DNA of 64,000 nucleotides, from NCBI GenBank assembly GCA_030526245.1, contig JAUNDD010000003.1, forward strand, positions 25,680 to 89,679, read 5' to 3'. The DNA comes from Lachnospiraceae bacterium (GTDB lineage: Bacteria > Bacillota > Clostridia > Lachnospirales > Lachnospiraceae). The position numbers and the translations under genes were made by a program. Of this stretch, positions 40,802 through 49,101 are shown piece after piece. The stretch's first letter is position 1. Each line of letters begins with the position of its first letter. The notes under the pieces are model-generated. The model did not search any database, was not told the origin of the DNA, and saw only the letters and a list, made by a program, of their open reading frames with translations.

Positions 40802-43276
40802 ATGAGAGATGAGGATATCAAGCGACTGCTTCGGGAGCTGGCCGAGAGAGCGGAAGCGGACGGACAGGTAAAAAGCCCGAAGGTCCGGATCAGTTTTGAT
40901 CCGGAGCAGGAGCCTGCGCAGGATGAACCTCTGCCAAGGGAATCCAGAAAACGGGAGCCGGCCCAGCGGCCGACTTCAGAGAAAAAGACATCAGGGAAAG
41001 AGACTCGAAGAAGATCCGAAAAACCGAATACTGTTTCAGAACCTGCTGTCCTGGAGGAAGAGGAGGCAGTCTCATTGACGGAGACTGATTCGGAGACTGA
41101 GCTGGAGACTGTACAGAGCGGCCAGGAAAAAAGAGGGTTCGCTCTGCCGAAACTGCGCCTGCCGCGTCTGTCCCTGGGACGCCGGGGTGAGGAGAAAAAT
41201 GAGGACGGCGCTGCGTTTGAAGATGAGGCCGCTTTTGAGGACGCTGCTGCGTTTGAAGATGAGGCCGCCTTTGAGGACGCCGTTGAAAATGCCGATCCGG
41301 AAGAGAAAGTGCTTTCCGGGGAGGAAGAGGCACCGGAGCTGTCTGAAAACGAAGCCGACGAGCCGGAGGAACTCCCGGAAGAGGAAGCTGAAGTGGAGGA
41401 CCGCTCAGGCTTTGCAGCGGATGAGGCGGATTTTATGGATGAAATCTCCGATGAAGAGGCACAGCCGCCGCTGACGCTGAGTGAGAGAATCGAGTTGATT
41501 CGCCAGGTGCTGGATGAAAAGGGCGTTGGAAAACGGGAATGGGCTCTGATGGGCGCAGCCGGTGTGATGATCCTGCTGACCCTGCTGGTTCTGATTCCGA
41601 TGGCGACCCGGAAGAAGATCCGTACGATCACGACCCAGGATGGGCTGAAGATCCGCGTGGAGGCGGAGCCGGAGGAGTGGTGCACCAGTGGTGAGGTGAC
41701 CCTTGGCATTAAGGCCGGAACACCGATCCAGAGTATTCTGATCAACAATCTGCCCATCGACTTCGAAGGAACGGACAAGACCCAGATCAGTCTGACCGCG
41801 GATACGGAGAATCTGGATGTGATGGTGGTCTGCGAGGACAAGGTCATGACCGCTGTGGTGGAAGTGCCGATGATCGATGAGGTGATGCCGGTACTCAGTA
41901 TCCAGAAGGAAGGCAGTCTGGTAACGCTGGAGGCAGTGGATGAACGGTCCGGTGTGGCCGGAATCTGGTACGGCGAAGTGGAAGCCTTCAGTGATATCCC
42001 GGCTTACAAGCCCTACACGGAGCCTTTCACGGCCGAAGCGGATACGGTATATGCCTGCTACTGTGTCGATGCAGCAGGTAACACCAGTACCCCCATCGTC
42101 AGCAATCTGGTACGGGCCTCCTCGGTGACTCTGGCTCAGCAGGAGCTGACGCTGTTTCCGGGTGAACGTCGTTCGCTGGATCTGACGATGGAGCCGGCGC
42201 TGTCCTATGTGAACGGTCTGAGCGTTACCAGCTCGGATCCGGCGGTGGTTTCCGTGGACTTTGACGGTCAGGTAACGGCCAGAGGAGCCGGTCAGGCGGA
42301 CATTACCGTGTCCGGTGACGGGCTGGTGACCCAGACCTGCCGTGTGAAGGTCATCACGGAGGCGCAGGTGACCATCTCAGCCATCGGTGATCTGACACTG
42401 GGTGATGACGTGAACTTCAGTCCCATGACGAGCTTCAGTACGGTGGCCGCCATGAACGATACGGGTTATTTCTTTAATAATGTCCGGTCGGTGCTGGCTT
42501 CCGATGATATCACCTTCGGAAATCTGGAGGGAGCGCTGTCCAACGGCGGTACCCGAAAGGAAAAGCAGTTTGCATTCCGGGGAAGCCCGGAATACACAGC
42601 CATCCTGACCGAGGGAAGTGTGGAGGCGGTTACGCTGGCCAACAATCACTCGGCGGACTATGGAGACCAGGCCTATGCGGATACGCAGACGGCACTGGAG
42701 CAGGCGGGCATCGGCTGGTGCAGCGGAGAGCAGATCAGCTTCCGGGATGTGAATGGAATCCGGGTGGCGCTGATCGGCATCTATGCACTGGAGAATGGTA
42801 CGGAAAAGCTGGGTGAGGTGGAGCAGACCATCGCAGCGGCGAAAGCCCAGGGCGCAGGCCTGATCGTAGTTGGTTTCCACTGGAGCGCCGAGATGGCGGA
42901 AACTCCGGACGATTCCATGGTGACGCTGGCGCATGCGGCCATCGATCAGGGAGCGGACATGGTGGTTGGCCATCACCCGCATGTACTGCAGGGAATCGAG
43001 GAGTACAACGGAAAGTATATTGCGTACAGTCTGGGCAATTTCTGCTTTGGCGGAAACAGCACGCCGTCGGATATGGATACCATGATCTTCCAGGTGACCT
43101 TTGAACTGGATGCGTCCAAGAAGGTGACGGACTGCCGCATGAATATCGTGCCCTGTACCATCAGCTCGGATCCCTACGCCAACAACTATCAGCCGACACC
43201 GGCCCAGGGAGAAGAGGCGGAGCGGATCCTGGCTAAGATCCGGGAGCGAAGCGCAGCCTTTGATCCGCAGTTTTAA
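40802..43276 (+). CDS. Membrane-anchored CapA-like protein with Ig-like domain
   Basis: 824-residue protein. N-terminal 240 residues are cytoplasmic, highly acidic and repetitive (AAFEDEAAFEDAAAFED). One membrane helix follows at about 247-267 (GAAGVMILLTLLVLIPMA), then extracellular beta domains including a bacterial Ig-like (BIG2) domain at about 440-520 (TSSDPAVVSVDFDGQVTARG). Residues about 525-824 are a CapA/PGA-synthase metallophosphatase-like domain (SAIGDLTLG, FGNLEGALS, LANNHSADYG, VVGHHPHVLQG). The CapA domain is linked to poly-gamma-glutamate handling, but no capBC genes are present, so a cell-surface phosphatase or wall role is as likely. GGAG is 12 nt before ATG, somewhat far. 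Confidence 0.85.
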   Translation: MRDEDIKRLLRELAERAEADGQVKSPKVRISFDPEQEPAQDEPLPRESRKREPAQRPTSEKKTSGKETRRRSEKPNTVSEPAVLEEEEAVSLTETDSETELETVQSGQEKRGFALPKLRLPRLSLGRRGEEKNEDGAAFEDEAAFEDAAAFEDEAAFEDAVENADPEEKVLSGEEEAPELSENEADEPEELPEEEAEVEDRSGFAADEADFMDEISDEEAQPPLTLSERIELIRQVLDEKGVGKREWALMGAAGVMILLTLLVLIPMATRKKIRTITTQDGLKIRVEAEPEEWCTSGEVTLGIKAGTPIQSILINNLPIDFEGTDKTQISLTADTENLDVMVVCEDKVMTAVVEVPMIDEVMPVLSIQKEGSLVTLEAVDERSGVAGIWYGEVEAFSDIPAYKPYTEPFTAEADTVYACYCVDAAGNTSTPIVSNLVRASSVTLAQQELTLFPGERRSLDLTMEPALSYVNGLSVTSSDPAVVSVDFDGQVTARGAGQADITVSGDGLVTQTCRVKVITEAQVTISAIGDLTLGDDVNFSPMTSFSTVAAMNDTGYFFNNVRSVLASDDITFGNLEGALSNGGTRKEKQFAFRGSPEYTAILTEGSVEAVTLANNHSADYGDQAYADTQTALEQAGIGWCSGEQISFRDVNGIRVALIGIYALENGTEKLGEVEQTIAAAKAQGAGLIVVGFHWSAEMAETPDDSMVTLAHAAIDQGADMVVGHHPHVLQGIEEYNGKYIAYSLGNFCFGGNSTPSDMDTMIFQVTFELDASKKVTDCRMNIVPCTISSDPYANNYQPTPAQGEEAERILAKIRERSAAFDPQF
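41205..41282. repeat. 36-nt in-frame repeat in the CapA-like gene
   Basis: Two adjacent copies of a unit with GAAGATGAGGCCGC and TTTGAGGACGC, encoding the FEDEAAFEDAAA repeat of the acidic cytoplasmic tail. Confidence 0.75.
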
Positions 43277-43402
43277 CGGACTGACTTTTGGGATTGTCGA
43301 AGCATAGAGTTCGCAGGAGGGCTTTGCTGCTTTGGCCTGAGAGTTTAGGCGTTTCGAAAACGCGATCATTATTGGAATAGGAAAACTAAGGTTTCGGAAA
43401 GG

Positions 43403-43447
43403 GGAGCTGTTATGCAAAGAAAATGCATGACGGCTCCTTTTTTTCTT
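43403..43447 (+). terminator. Terminator after the CapA-like gene
   Basis: GGAGCTGTTATGCA and TGCATGACGGCTCC pair imperfectly, then T7. Confidence 0.8.
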
Positions 43448-43473
43448 GCAAAAAAATGAAAGCGTGATATGCT
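43446..43473 (+). promoter_or_regulatory. Possible promoter of the RAYT-like gene
   Basis: TTGCAA with TATGCT 16 nt downstream, starting inside the preceding terminator T-run. A half family D arm (GTTACAGTTGAC) lies at 43520-43531 in the leader. Confidence 0.5.
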
Positions 43474-43519
43474 AAATATGTAATATAAAGATTGTGGGTA
43501 TACACTCAATATATGTTAA

Positions 43520-43531
43520 GTTACAGTTGAC
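43520..43531. repeat. Family D half-site upstream of the RAYT-like gene
   Basis: GTTACAGTTGAC, one arm only, with no matching right arm in the following 40 nt. Confidence 0.45.
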
Positions 43532-43577
43532 ATAGTTGGTCTAGAGGACATAGAGGGCAGGGAAAGAGGTGAAGGGG

Positions 43578-44276
43578 ATGAGCGAGTGGAAGACGACCTA
43601 TCATTATGTATCGGTTAAAACCGGAAAACGGATCTTTGCGGATGAGGTGGTGAAGTACCGGCTTCTGGAGCAGATGGATGAGGAGACCTTTGACAGGAAC
43701 CTGAGGATCGCAGGGTTTTGTATTCTGGATGACCGGTTTGATGTGCTGCTGGTGGCCGAGGAGGAACAGCTGCTGCTTGGGCAGAAATATGAACCGGCTC
43801 AGATTGCAGGCTGCCGGGAGGAGACGGCTGTATACCGGGCCGGCGGAAAAGAGGGGGAAAAGGCGGTATGCCAGGTCGGCGGAAAAGGCAGGGAAGAGGC
43901 GGATGGACTGAAAACAGATCTGATCGAGAGACTGACCGGGGAGATCTATACGGATTACCAGCGGTTCAGCTACGGGGATGTGGATCCGGTGCGTGACATT
44001 TCCATCGAGTATCGGAGCTTTCACAGTCCGGTGGAGGCACTCCGTTGTGTCAGCTGCATACATATGCTTCCACTGGAGGCAGGGATCGTGGACCGGCTGA
44101 AGGACTACTGGTGGAGCAGCTATCAGCATTATCGCGGCAGCACGGAATGGCCCTTTATGAATGTAGAGCCCATCCTGTCTCAATTTCGGGGCGGCCGGGA
44201 GGATCCTTGGATGAAATTTGTCCGGTATCAGCTGCGGCAGACCAAGGATCATAAAATGAGGGGAAAAAGAGCATAG
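43578..44276 (+). CDS. RAYT-like (REP-associated tyrosine transposase) protein with degenerate HUH motif
   Basis: 232-residue protein. Its C-terminal third, CIHMLPLEAGIVDRLKDYWWSSYQHYRG (about residues 160-187), closely follows the RAYT/Y1_Tnp pattern (YIHLNPV-aGlv-p-dy-WSSY--Y). The start TTYHYVSVKTGKRIFADE and the helix IERLTGEIYTDYQRF (candidate catalytic Tyr124 or Tyr127) also fit. At the HUH position the family has PNHVHLL; here it is DDRFDVLL, so the metal-binding histidines are gone and DNA nicking is doubtful. An internal duplication (RAGGKEGEKA / QVGGKGREEA, 43831-43900) interrupts the domain. ATG 43578 follows AGAGGTG; GTG 43569 is an alternative. Assignment rests on eye alignment. 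Confidence 0.68.
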   Translation: MSEWKTTYHYVSVKTGKRIFADEVVKYRLLEQMDEETFDRNLRIAGFCILDDRFDVLLVAEEEQLLLGQKYEPAQIAGCREETAVYRAGGKEGEKAVCQVGGKGREEADGLKTDLIERLTGEIYTDYQRFSYGDVDPVRDISIEYRSFHSPVEALRCVSCIHMLPLEAGIVDRLKDYWWSSYQHYRGSTEWPFMNVEPILSQFRGGREDPWMKFVRYQLRQTKDHKMRGKRA

Positions 44277-44300
44277 AGGGCAGGGGTGATCATCCGATTG

Positions 44301-44345
44301 CGTCTCCTCTTTACGACAGGTGCGAAGAGGAGACGTGATTTTGTA
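44301..44345 (+). terminator. Probable terminator after the RAYT-like gene
   Basis: CGTCTCCTCTT and AAGAGGAGACG form a perfect 11-bp stem with a 13-nt loop, then TGATTTTGT (weak T-run). A decayed CATAGGAATTTC segment like family B follows. Confidence 0.6.
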
Positions 44346-44400
44346 TCATAGGAATTTCTAAAAGGAATTGCTAAGGAATTCTGAAGCTTGGGGTAAAGCT

Positions 44401-44429
44401 GTGACAAAGGGAAGGGTTCGTGCTACAAT
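44401..44429 (+). promoter_or_regulatory. Promoter of the lipoprotein gene
   Basis: GTGACA, 17 nt, TGcTACAAT (extended -10). Confidence 0.72.
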
Positions 44430-44576
44430 GGCACCCATACAGAAGGAAAGCTGACAGAGCGTGGAGCTGGAAGCGTGTGAAACTGACAGAGAAACGGGTT
44501 GCTGGAGAAATTGGGCTGCTCTGGTGCTGGGCTGTCAGAGACATGAACTGAAATAGAAGATCCGGGAGGTTACAGC

Positions 44577-45272
44577 ATGAAAGTCAAATATTTAATTGCC
44601 GGAGCAATGACCATGGCCTGTATGATGATGGCGGCAGGCTGCGCAGAAAAGGATAGTCACATGGGAGCTGCCGCATCGGGAACGACCCAGGCTGGAAATA
44701 CATCGAACGGAAGCGGTGTGGTGACCGGAAACGGTAACGAGCAAACCGGAAATCCAGACAGCGGGCAGAGCAGTGATCAGAATAGCGGTGCAACCGTAAC
44801 ACTGCCGCCCCAGGGAAATAATCAGAGCGGCCAGGCGGATGCATCCGCTTCTCAGGGTGGCGATGCAGCGGGGGAGGATACTGTGGTGTATGTGGACGGC
44901 TCCGGCCAGTCGGTGGACCCGAACCAGACCTACGATGCGTTGAACCAGACGGATGATGCGGCGATCAATCCCAGCCAGGAAAGCTATGAAAACGATGATG
45001 CGGTGTGGGAAGGAAGCTATGAAAACAGCAACGGGGAGGTGCTGACCATCTCCGGTGTGGATGAAGACGGTGTGTCTTTTGCCTTTGAGGTCTGCGGTAT
45101 TGCCGGCAAGGCGGTGCTGCAGGATACGGTGACAGCGGTCTATAACGGCGATGACCACAATGATGTGGTATTTGATCTGGGGGACGATGAGATCGAGGTG
45201 ACGGTCTGCTCCCAGGAGGATTTTGATAATTCGGATTCGCCGGTGAATGGAGTATATACCAGGCAGATGTGA
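44577..45272 (+). CDS. Lipoprotein with low-complexity linker, unknown function
   Basis: 231 residues. Signal peptide II with lipobox MAAGC (Cys22). A long Gly/Ser/Asn/Gln-rich linker at about 30-115 is typical of surface-tethered lipoproteins, and a compact C-terminal domain (about 130-231, WEGSYENSNGEVLTISGV, FEVCGIAGKAVL) looks beta-rich. No family recognised. GGGAGG precedes ATG. Monocistronic with its own promoter, between the RAYT-like gene and the tRNA pair. Confidence 0.78.
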   Translation: MKVKYLIAGAMTMACMMMAAGCAEKDSHMGAAASGTTQAGNTSNGSGVVTGNGNEQTGNPDSGQSSDQNSGATVTLPPQGNNQSGQADASASQGGDAAGEDTVVYVDGSGQSVDPNQTYDALNQTDDAAINPSQESYENDDAVWEGSYENSNGEVLTISGVDEDGVSFAFEVCGIAGKAVLQDTVTAVYNGDDHNDVVFDLGDDEIEVTVCSQEDFDNSDSPVNGVYTRQM

Positions 45273-45388
45273 GCGGACAAAAGTGGCCCTGCGCCCGAGC
45301 GATTTCTCCCAGCGTGGCGGCTCAATTTGTCAGAAAATATAAAAGAAAGCAGCGAAAAGAAAGTCATGAAAAAGCCTCCGGAAACGGT

Positions 45389-45417
45389 TGACATTCCGTG
45401 GGCTGGCATATATAATG
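45389..45417 (+). promoter_or_regulatory. tRNA operon promoter
   Basis: TTGACA, 17 nt, TATAAT: consensus strength. Confidence 0.92.
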
Positions 45418-45448
45418 ACGAAGTCAGTTAAACGAAGTGCAAACACGT

Positions 45449-45521
45449 GGGATCATAGCTCAGCTGGGAGAGCATCTGCCTTACAAGCAGAGGGTCATAG
45501 GTTCGAGCCCTATTGGTCCCA
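45449..45521 (+). tRNA. tRNA-Val(UAC)
   Basis: Seven-bp acceptor stem GGGATCA/TGGTCCC, D-loop AGCTCAGCTGGGAGAGC, anticodon loop CTTACAA (anticodon TAC), T-arm GGTTCGAGCCC, discriminator A. CCA is not encoded. Reads GUA and probably other Val codons. Confidence 0.95.
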
Positions 45522-45543
45522 TCACTTCTTTTAAGACAAATAT

Positions 45544-45617
45544 GGCGGAATAGCTCAGTTGGCTAGAGCATACGGTTCATACCCGTAGTGTCGAGAGTTC
45601 AAATCTCCCTTCCGCTA
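45544..45617 (+). tRNA. tRNA-Met(CAU), elongator type
   Basis: Acceptor GGCGGAA/TTCCGCT (first pair G-U), D-loop AGCTCAGTTGGCTAGAGC, anticodon loop TTCATAC (CAT), T-arm GAGTTCAAATCTC. It lacks the GGG/CCC anticodon-stem pairs of initiator tRNA. A lysidine-type tRNA-Ile is less likely given these features. Co-transcribed with tRNA-Val. Confidence 0.92.
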
Positions 45618-45623
45618 CTTGGG

Positions 45624-45653
45624 AGCTGTTGCAGAGATGCAGCAGCTTTTTTG
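45624..45653 (+). terminator. tRNA operon terminator
   Basis: AGCTGTTGCA, GAGA, TGCAGCAGCT (one wobble), T6. Confidence 0.92.
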
Positions 45654-45726
45654 TTTCCCCCCTTTTCATGGATCCCGAATCTGTGTTAAGATAAGCGGAA
45701 GTGTTCGGATTGTATTGTTTGACTAT

Positions 45727-45806
45727 GTGTCGAGCGTTACTCGCTGTTTCATGCCTGCATGAAAGTGAAGCGGTGACGTGGGGACATGTAATCATCCTTT
45801 TGACAC
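45727..45806. repeat. Dispersed repeat family A, copy 3
   Basis: GTGTC..TGACAC ends enclosing CGCTGTTTCATGCC/GCATGAAAGTGAAGCG. It lies immediately upstream of proS, ending 31 nt before its start codon. Confidence 0.75.
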
Positions 45807-45837
45807 CCTGATCATTATATAGGAAGAGGAAGACAAG

Positions 45838-47277
45838 ATGGCAAAAGATAAGAAAATGGTTGAGCAGATCACATCCATGGATGTGGATTTTGCGCAGTGG
45901 TACACAGATGTTGTTACGAAGGCAGAGCTGATCGATTATACCAGCGTTAAGGGCTGCATGGTTATTAAGCCGGCTGGCTACGCGATCTGGGAAAACATCC
46001 AGAAGGAACTGGATGCGCGTTTCAAGGAGACAGGTGTAGAAAATGTATATCTGCCGATGTTCATCCCGGAGAACCTGCTGAGAAAGGAAGCAGAGCTGGT
46101 GAATGGCTTTGCACCGGAAGTAGCCTGGGTTACCCAGGGTGGTGAGGAACCGCTTCAGGAGCGTCTGTGTGTCAGACCGACTTCGGAGACCCTGTTCTCT
46201 GATTTCTATAAGAATGATGTTCAGTCCTACCGTGATCTTCCGAAGATCTACAACCAGTGGTGCTCGGTAGTACGTTGGGAAAAGACCACCCGTCCGTTCC
46301 TGCGCTCCAGAGAGTTCCTGTGGCAGGAAGGCCACACCGTTCATGCAACCTATGAAGAGGCTGTAGAGCGTACTGAAATGATGCTGAACCTGTACGCGGA
46401 TTTCTGCCAGGATGTGCTGGCTATTCCGGTGGTACGCGGCCGTAAGACCGAGAAGGAAAAATTTGCAGGTGCAGAGGCGACCTACACCATCGAGTCCCTG
46501 ATGCACGACGGTCAGGCTCTGCAGTCCGGTACCTCCCACAACTTCGGAAGCAAGTTTGCGGAAGCCTATGACATTCAGTTTACCGATCGTGACAATAAGC
46601 TGAAATATGCTTATCAGACCTCCTGGGGTATGACCACCCGTATGATCGGCGCGATCATCATGGTACACGGTGATGACAGCGGTCTGGTTCTGCCGCCGCG
46701 TATTGCACCGGTTCAGGCTGTGGTCGTTCCGGTTCAGCAGCGTAAGGAAGGCGTGCTGGAGAAGGCTCAGGAGCTGAAGGATGTACTGGCAGCAGCCGGA
46801 ATCCGCACCCGTCTGGATGATTCGGACAAGAGCCCGGGCTGGAAGTTTGCCGAGGCTGAGATGCGCGGTATCCCGATCCGTATCGAGATCGGACCGAAGG
46901 ATATGGAAGCCGGCCAGTGCGTAGTCGTACGCCGTGATACCAGAGAAAAGACTGTGGTGGCCTTAAACGAGCTGGGCACAAAGGCTCCGGAGATCCTGGC
47001 AGCTATGCAGCAGGATATGTTCGAGAGAGCAAGAGTACATCGCGATGAGCATACCTTTACCGCTCCGAACAAGGAAGAGTTCCAGAAGCTCACTTCCGGC
47101 AGACCGGGCTTCATCAAGGCTATGTGGTGCGGCGAGCGTGCCTGCGAGGAAGCGATCAAGGAAGAGTACGGCGTAACCAGTCGCTGCATCCCCTTCGATC
47201 AGGAACACATCGCAGACGAGTGTGTATACTGCGGCAAGGCAGCCAAGCACATGGTATACTGGGGCAAGGCATATTAA
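45838..47277 (+). CDS. proS: Prolyl-tRNA synthetase, archaeal/eukaryal-type short form
   Basis: Class II aminoacyl-tRNA synthetase charging tRNA-Pro. 479 residues, the short form without the bacterial editing insertion. Motif 2 region [22 protein letters not shown] is clear; LRPTSET-like [12 protein letters not shown] and [26 protein letters not shown] (motif 3) are family-typical. A Cys-containing C-terminal zinc-like region ([21 protein letters not shown]) closes the protein. GGAAGAGGAAG precedes ATG 45838. A terminator follows. Confidence 0.96.
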   Translation: MAKDKKMVEQITSMDVDFAQWYTDVVTKAELIDYTSVKGCMVIKPAGYAIWENIQKELDARFKETGVENVYLPMFIPENLLRKEAELVNGFAPEVAWVTQGGEEPLQERLCVRPTSETLFSDFYKNDVQSYRDLPKIYNQWCSVVRWEKTTRPFLRSREFLWQEGHTVHATYEEAVERTEMMLNLYADFCQDVLAIPVVRGRKTEKEKFAGAEATYTIESLMHDGQALQSGTSHNFGSKFAEAYDIQFTDRDNKLKYAYQTSWGMTTRMIGAIIMVHGDDSGLVLPPRIAPVQAVVVPVQQRKEGVLEKAQELKDVLAAAGIRTRLDDSDKSPGWKFAEAEMRGIPIRIEIGPKDMEAGQCVVVRRDTREKTVVALNELGTKAPEILAAMQQDMFERARVHRDEHTFTAPNKEEFQKLTSGRPGFIKAMWCGERACEEAIKEEYGVTSRCIPFDQEHIADECVYCGKAAKHMVYWGKAY

Positions 47278-47294
47278 TATAGCGAAAATATTTC

Positions 47295-47323
47295 GGCGGT
47301 CAGCGCAGGCTGGCCGCCTTTTG
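47295..47323 (+). terminator. Terminator after proS
   Basis: GGCGGTCAGC, GCAG loop, GCTGGCCGCC (one wobble), TTTTG. Confidence 0.88.
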
Positions 47324-47332
47324 TGATTCCTA

Positions 47333-47425
47333 GTGTCCCAGGGACCATAAAGAAAAATTTAGTGTCCCAGGGACCCTTAAGAAATTATTAAGAGACTGCG
47401 TCCCAGGGACGATAAAGAAAATCCA
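47333..47425. repeat. Three spaced GTCCCAGGGAC palindromes
   Basis: The 11-nt palindrome GTCCCAGGGAC occurs at 47335, 47364 and 47400, each followed by a short AT-rich stretch like ATAAAGAAA or CTTAAGAAA. It lies about 100-180 nt upstream of the liv promoter. Confidence 0.8.
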
Positions 47426-47517
47426 GTGTCAAGCGTAAAGTTTACGGCAGGAACACCGAAAAATGTCGAAAAAATGTAGGTTTGCCTTTATTTTGCGTAA
47501 TAAATGCGAAAAAGTTA

Positions 47518-47546
47518 TTGACGGATATGATTTTAGAGCGTAGAAT
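47518..47546 (+). promoter_or_regulatory. liv operon promoter
   Basis: TTGACG, 17 nt, TAGAAT; start near 47553, giving a leader of about 165 nt. Confidence 0.78.
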
Positions 47547-47718
47547 ATCCCCATATTTCGCGGAAACACCGCATATTTTAAGGTTAGACATCCGGATGTG
47601 GATATGGAATACGGCCGGGCTGAAGCATGGGAGTCAAATTATTTCGTTGCGAAAACATGCGGCGGGGTGGTTTGAAGCAGGCAGGACGGAAAACAGACGG
47701 ATGCGAAGGAGGAAGAAT

Positions 47719-48882
47719 ATGAAAAAGACGATGAAAGTGACAGGCACTGTACTGGCCGCTATGATGGCTATGTCTATGACAGCAGCAGCTGGCGATACCT
47801 GGAAGATCGGTGAGATCGGACCGACCACCGGCGCAGCAGCAGACTACGGCAACAACGTAATGAACGGATGCCAGATCGCAGTAGATGAGATCAATGCAGC
47901 CGGCGGTATCAACGGTACTCCGATTGAGTTCATGCCGGAAGACGATGTACATGATGTAGAAAAGTCCAGCAATGCTTACAATGCACTGGTTGGCGAAGGC
48001 GTACAGGCAATCATCGGATGTGTTACCTCCGGTCCGTGTACCGCTGTTTCCTCTCTGGCAGCTGAAGACAACATGTTCATGCTGACCCCGTCCGCATCCT
48101 CTACTGCTGTTCTGGATGCAGGTAACGCAGACGGTTCCCAGAACCTGTTCCAGCTTTGCTTCACAGACCCGAACCAGGGACTTGCTTCTGCAGACTATAT
48201 CGACACCACCATGCCGGAAATCACCAAGGTTGGTGTTATCTACAATAACGGTGACGTTTACTCCACCGGTATCTTCGGAACCTTCCGTGCACAGGCTGAG
48301 CAGTGCGGTTTTGAGATCGTAGCTTCTCCGGCTTTCGATGACACCACCGTTGACTACTCCGCAGCAATCCAGGAGTGCATGGACAACGGCGCTGAGCTGG
48401 TGTTCCTGCCGATCTACTATACACCGGCATCCGGTATCTTCAAGCAGGCTAACGAGATGGGCTACGATCCGATCTGGTTCGGTGTAGACGGTATGGACGG
48501 TATCCTGACCGTAGAAGGTTTCGACACTTCTCTGGCTGAGGGCGTTATGCTTCTGACTCCGTTCGCAGCAGATGCAGCTGATGAAAAGACCCAGAACTTC
48601 GTTAAGGCTTACGCTGAAAACTACGGCGGTGCTGTTCCGACTCAGTTCGCAGCAGACGGCTATGACTGTGTATATGCCATCAAGGCAGCCATCGAGGCAG
48701 CCGGCGCTACTCCGGATATGGATCATTCCGCAGTATGTGATGCCATCAGCGTATCCATCACGGAAATGGAGCCGCTGGAAGGTCTGACCGGTACCATGAC
48801 CTGGAGTGCTGACGGTACTGTTAACAAGACCCCGACCGCTGTTATCATCAAGGACGGCGAGTACGTTTCCTACGAAGGCTGA
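47719..48882 (+). CDS. livJ: Branched-chain amino acid binding protein
   Basis: 387-residue LivJ-type periplasmic-binding protein that delivers Leu/Ile/Val or related amino acids to LivHMGF. Signal peptide with likely cleavage after TAAA (residue 24); there is no lipobox Cys. The mature start WKIGEIGPTTGAAADYGNNVMNGCQIAVDEINAAGGING is the family signature; VIGCVTSGPCTAVSSLAAEDNMFMLTPSAS lines the ligand site. GAAGGAGG precedes ATG 47719; upstream in-frame codons lack signals. A hairpin after the gene probably limits read-through into livH. Confidence 0.93.
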   Translation: MKKTMKVTGTVLAAMMAMSMTAAAGDTWKIGEIGPTTGAAADYGNNVMNGCQIAVDEINAAGGINGTPIEFMPEDDVHDVEKSSNAYNALVGEGVQAIIGCVTSGPCTAVSSLAAEDNMFMLTPSASSTAVLDAGNADGSQNLFQLCFTDPNQGLASADYIDTTMPEITKVGVIYNNGDVYSTGIFGTFRAQAEQCGFEIVASPAFDDTTVDYSAAIQECMDNGAELVFLPIYYTPASGIFKQANEMGYDPIWFGVDGMDGILTVEGFDTSLAEGVMLLTPFAADAADEKTQNFVKAYAENYGGAVPTQFAADGYDCVYAIKAAIEAAGATPDMDHSAVCDAISVSITEMEPLEGLTGTMTWSADGTVNKTPTAVIIKDGEYVSYEG

Positions 48883-49044
48883 TTCCGGACGCGGATCCGG
48901 CAGCGCTGATGAAAGTCGGGAGCTGCCCGTGAGAAACACAGGTTACGGTCCTTCGGTATCCATGGAAGCGAAAACGATGAGTTTTGCGGGACCTGGTCGC
49001 TGGAGCGGTAACCGAAATGAGGCTATCTAACAAAAATAACCCGA

Positions 49045-49076
49045 CAGGGGGTTGCTTTCGCAGCCCCCTGTTTCAC
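49045..49076 (+). terminator. Attenuating hairpin between livJ and livH
   Basis: CAGGGGGTTGC, 4-nt loop, GCAGCCCCCTG (one wobble), followed only by TTTCAC. Likely a partial terminator giving excess binding protein over permease. Confidence 0.7.
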
Positions 49077-49101
49077 AGTTAAGGTGAAAATGAGGTGAAT
49101 T

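Noticed and set aside
43578-44276. Active IS200/IS605-type transposase
   Set aside because: The HUH histidines are missing, there is no tnpB and no paired end hairpins with target sites were seen.
45544-45617. Initiator tRNA-fMet or tRNA-Ile(CAU)
   Set aside because: No GGG/CCC pairs in the anticodon stem and a paired first acceptor position argue against initiator; the overall pattern matches clostridial elongator Met.
47333-47425. Short CRISPR array
   Set aside because: Only three 11-nt palindromes with irregular 18-25 nt gaps of AT-rich sequence; repeats are too short and spacers are similar to one another.
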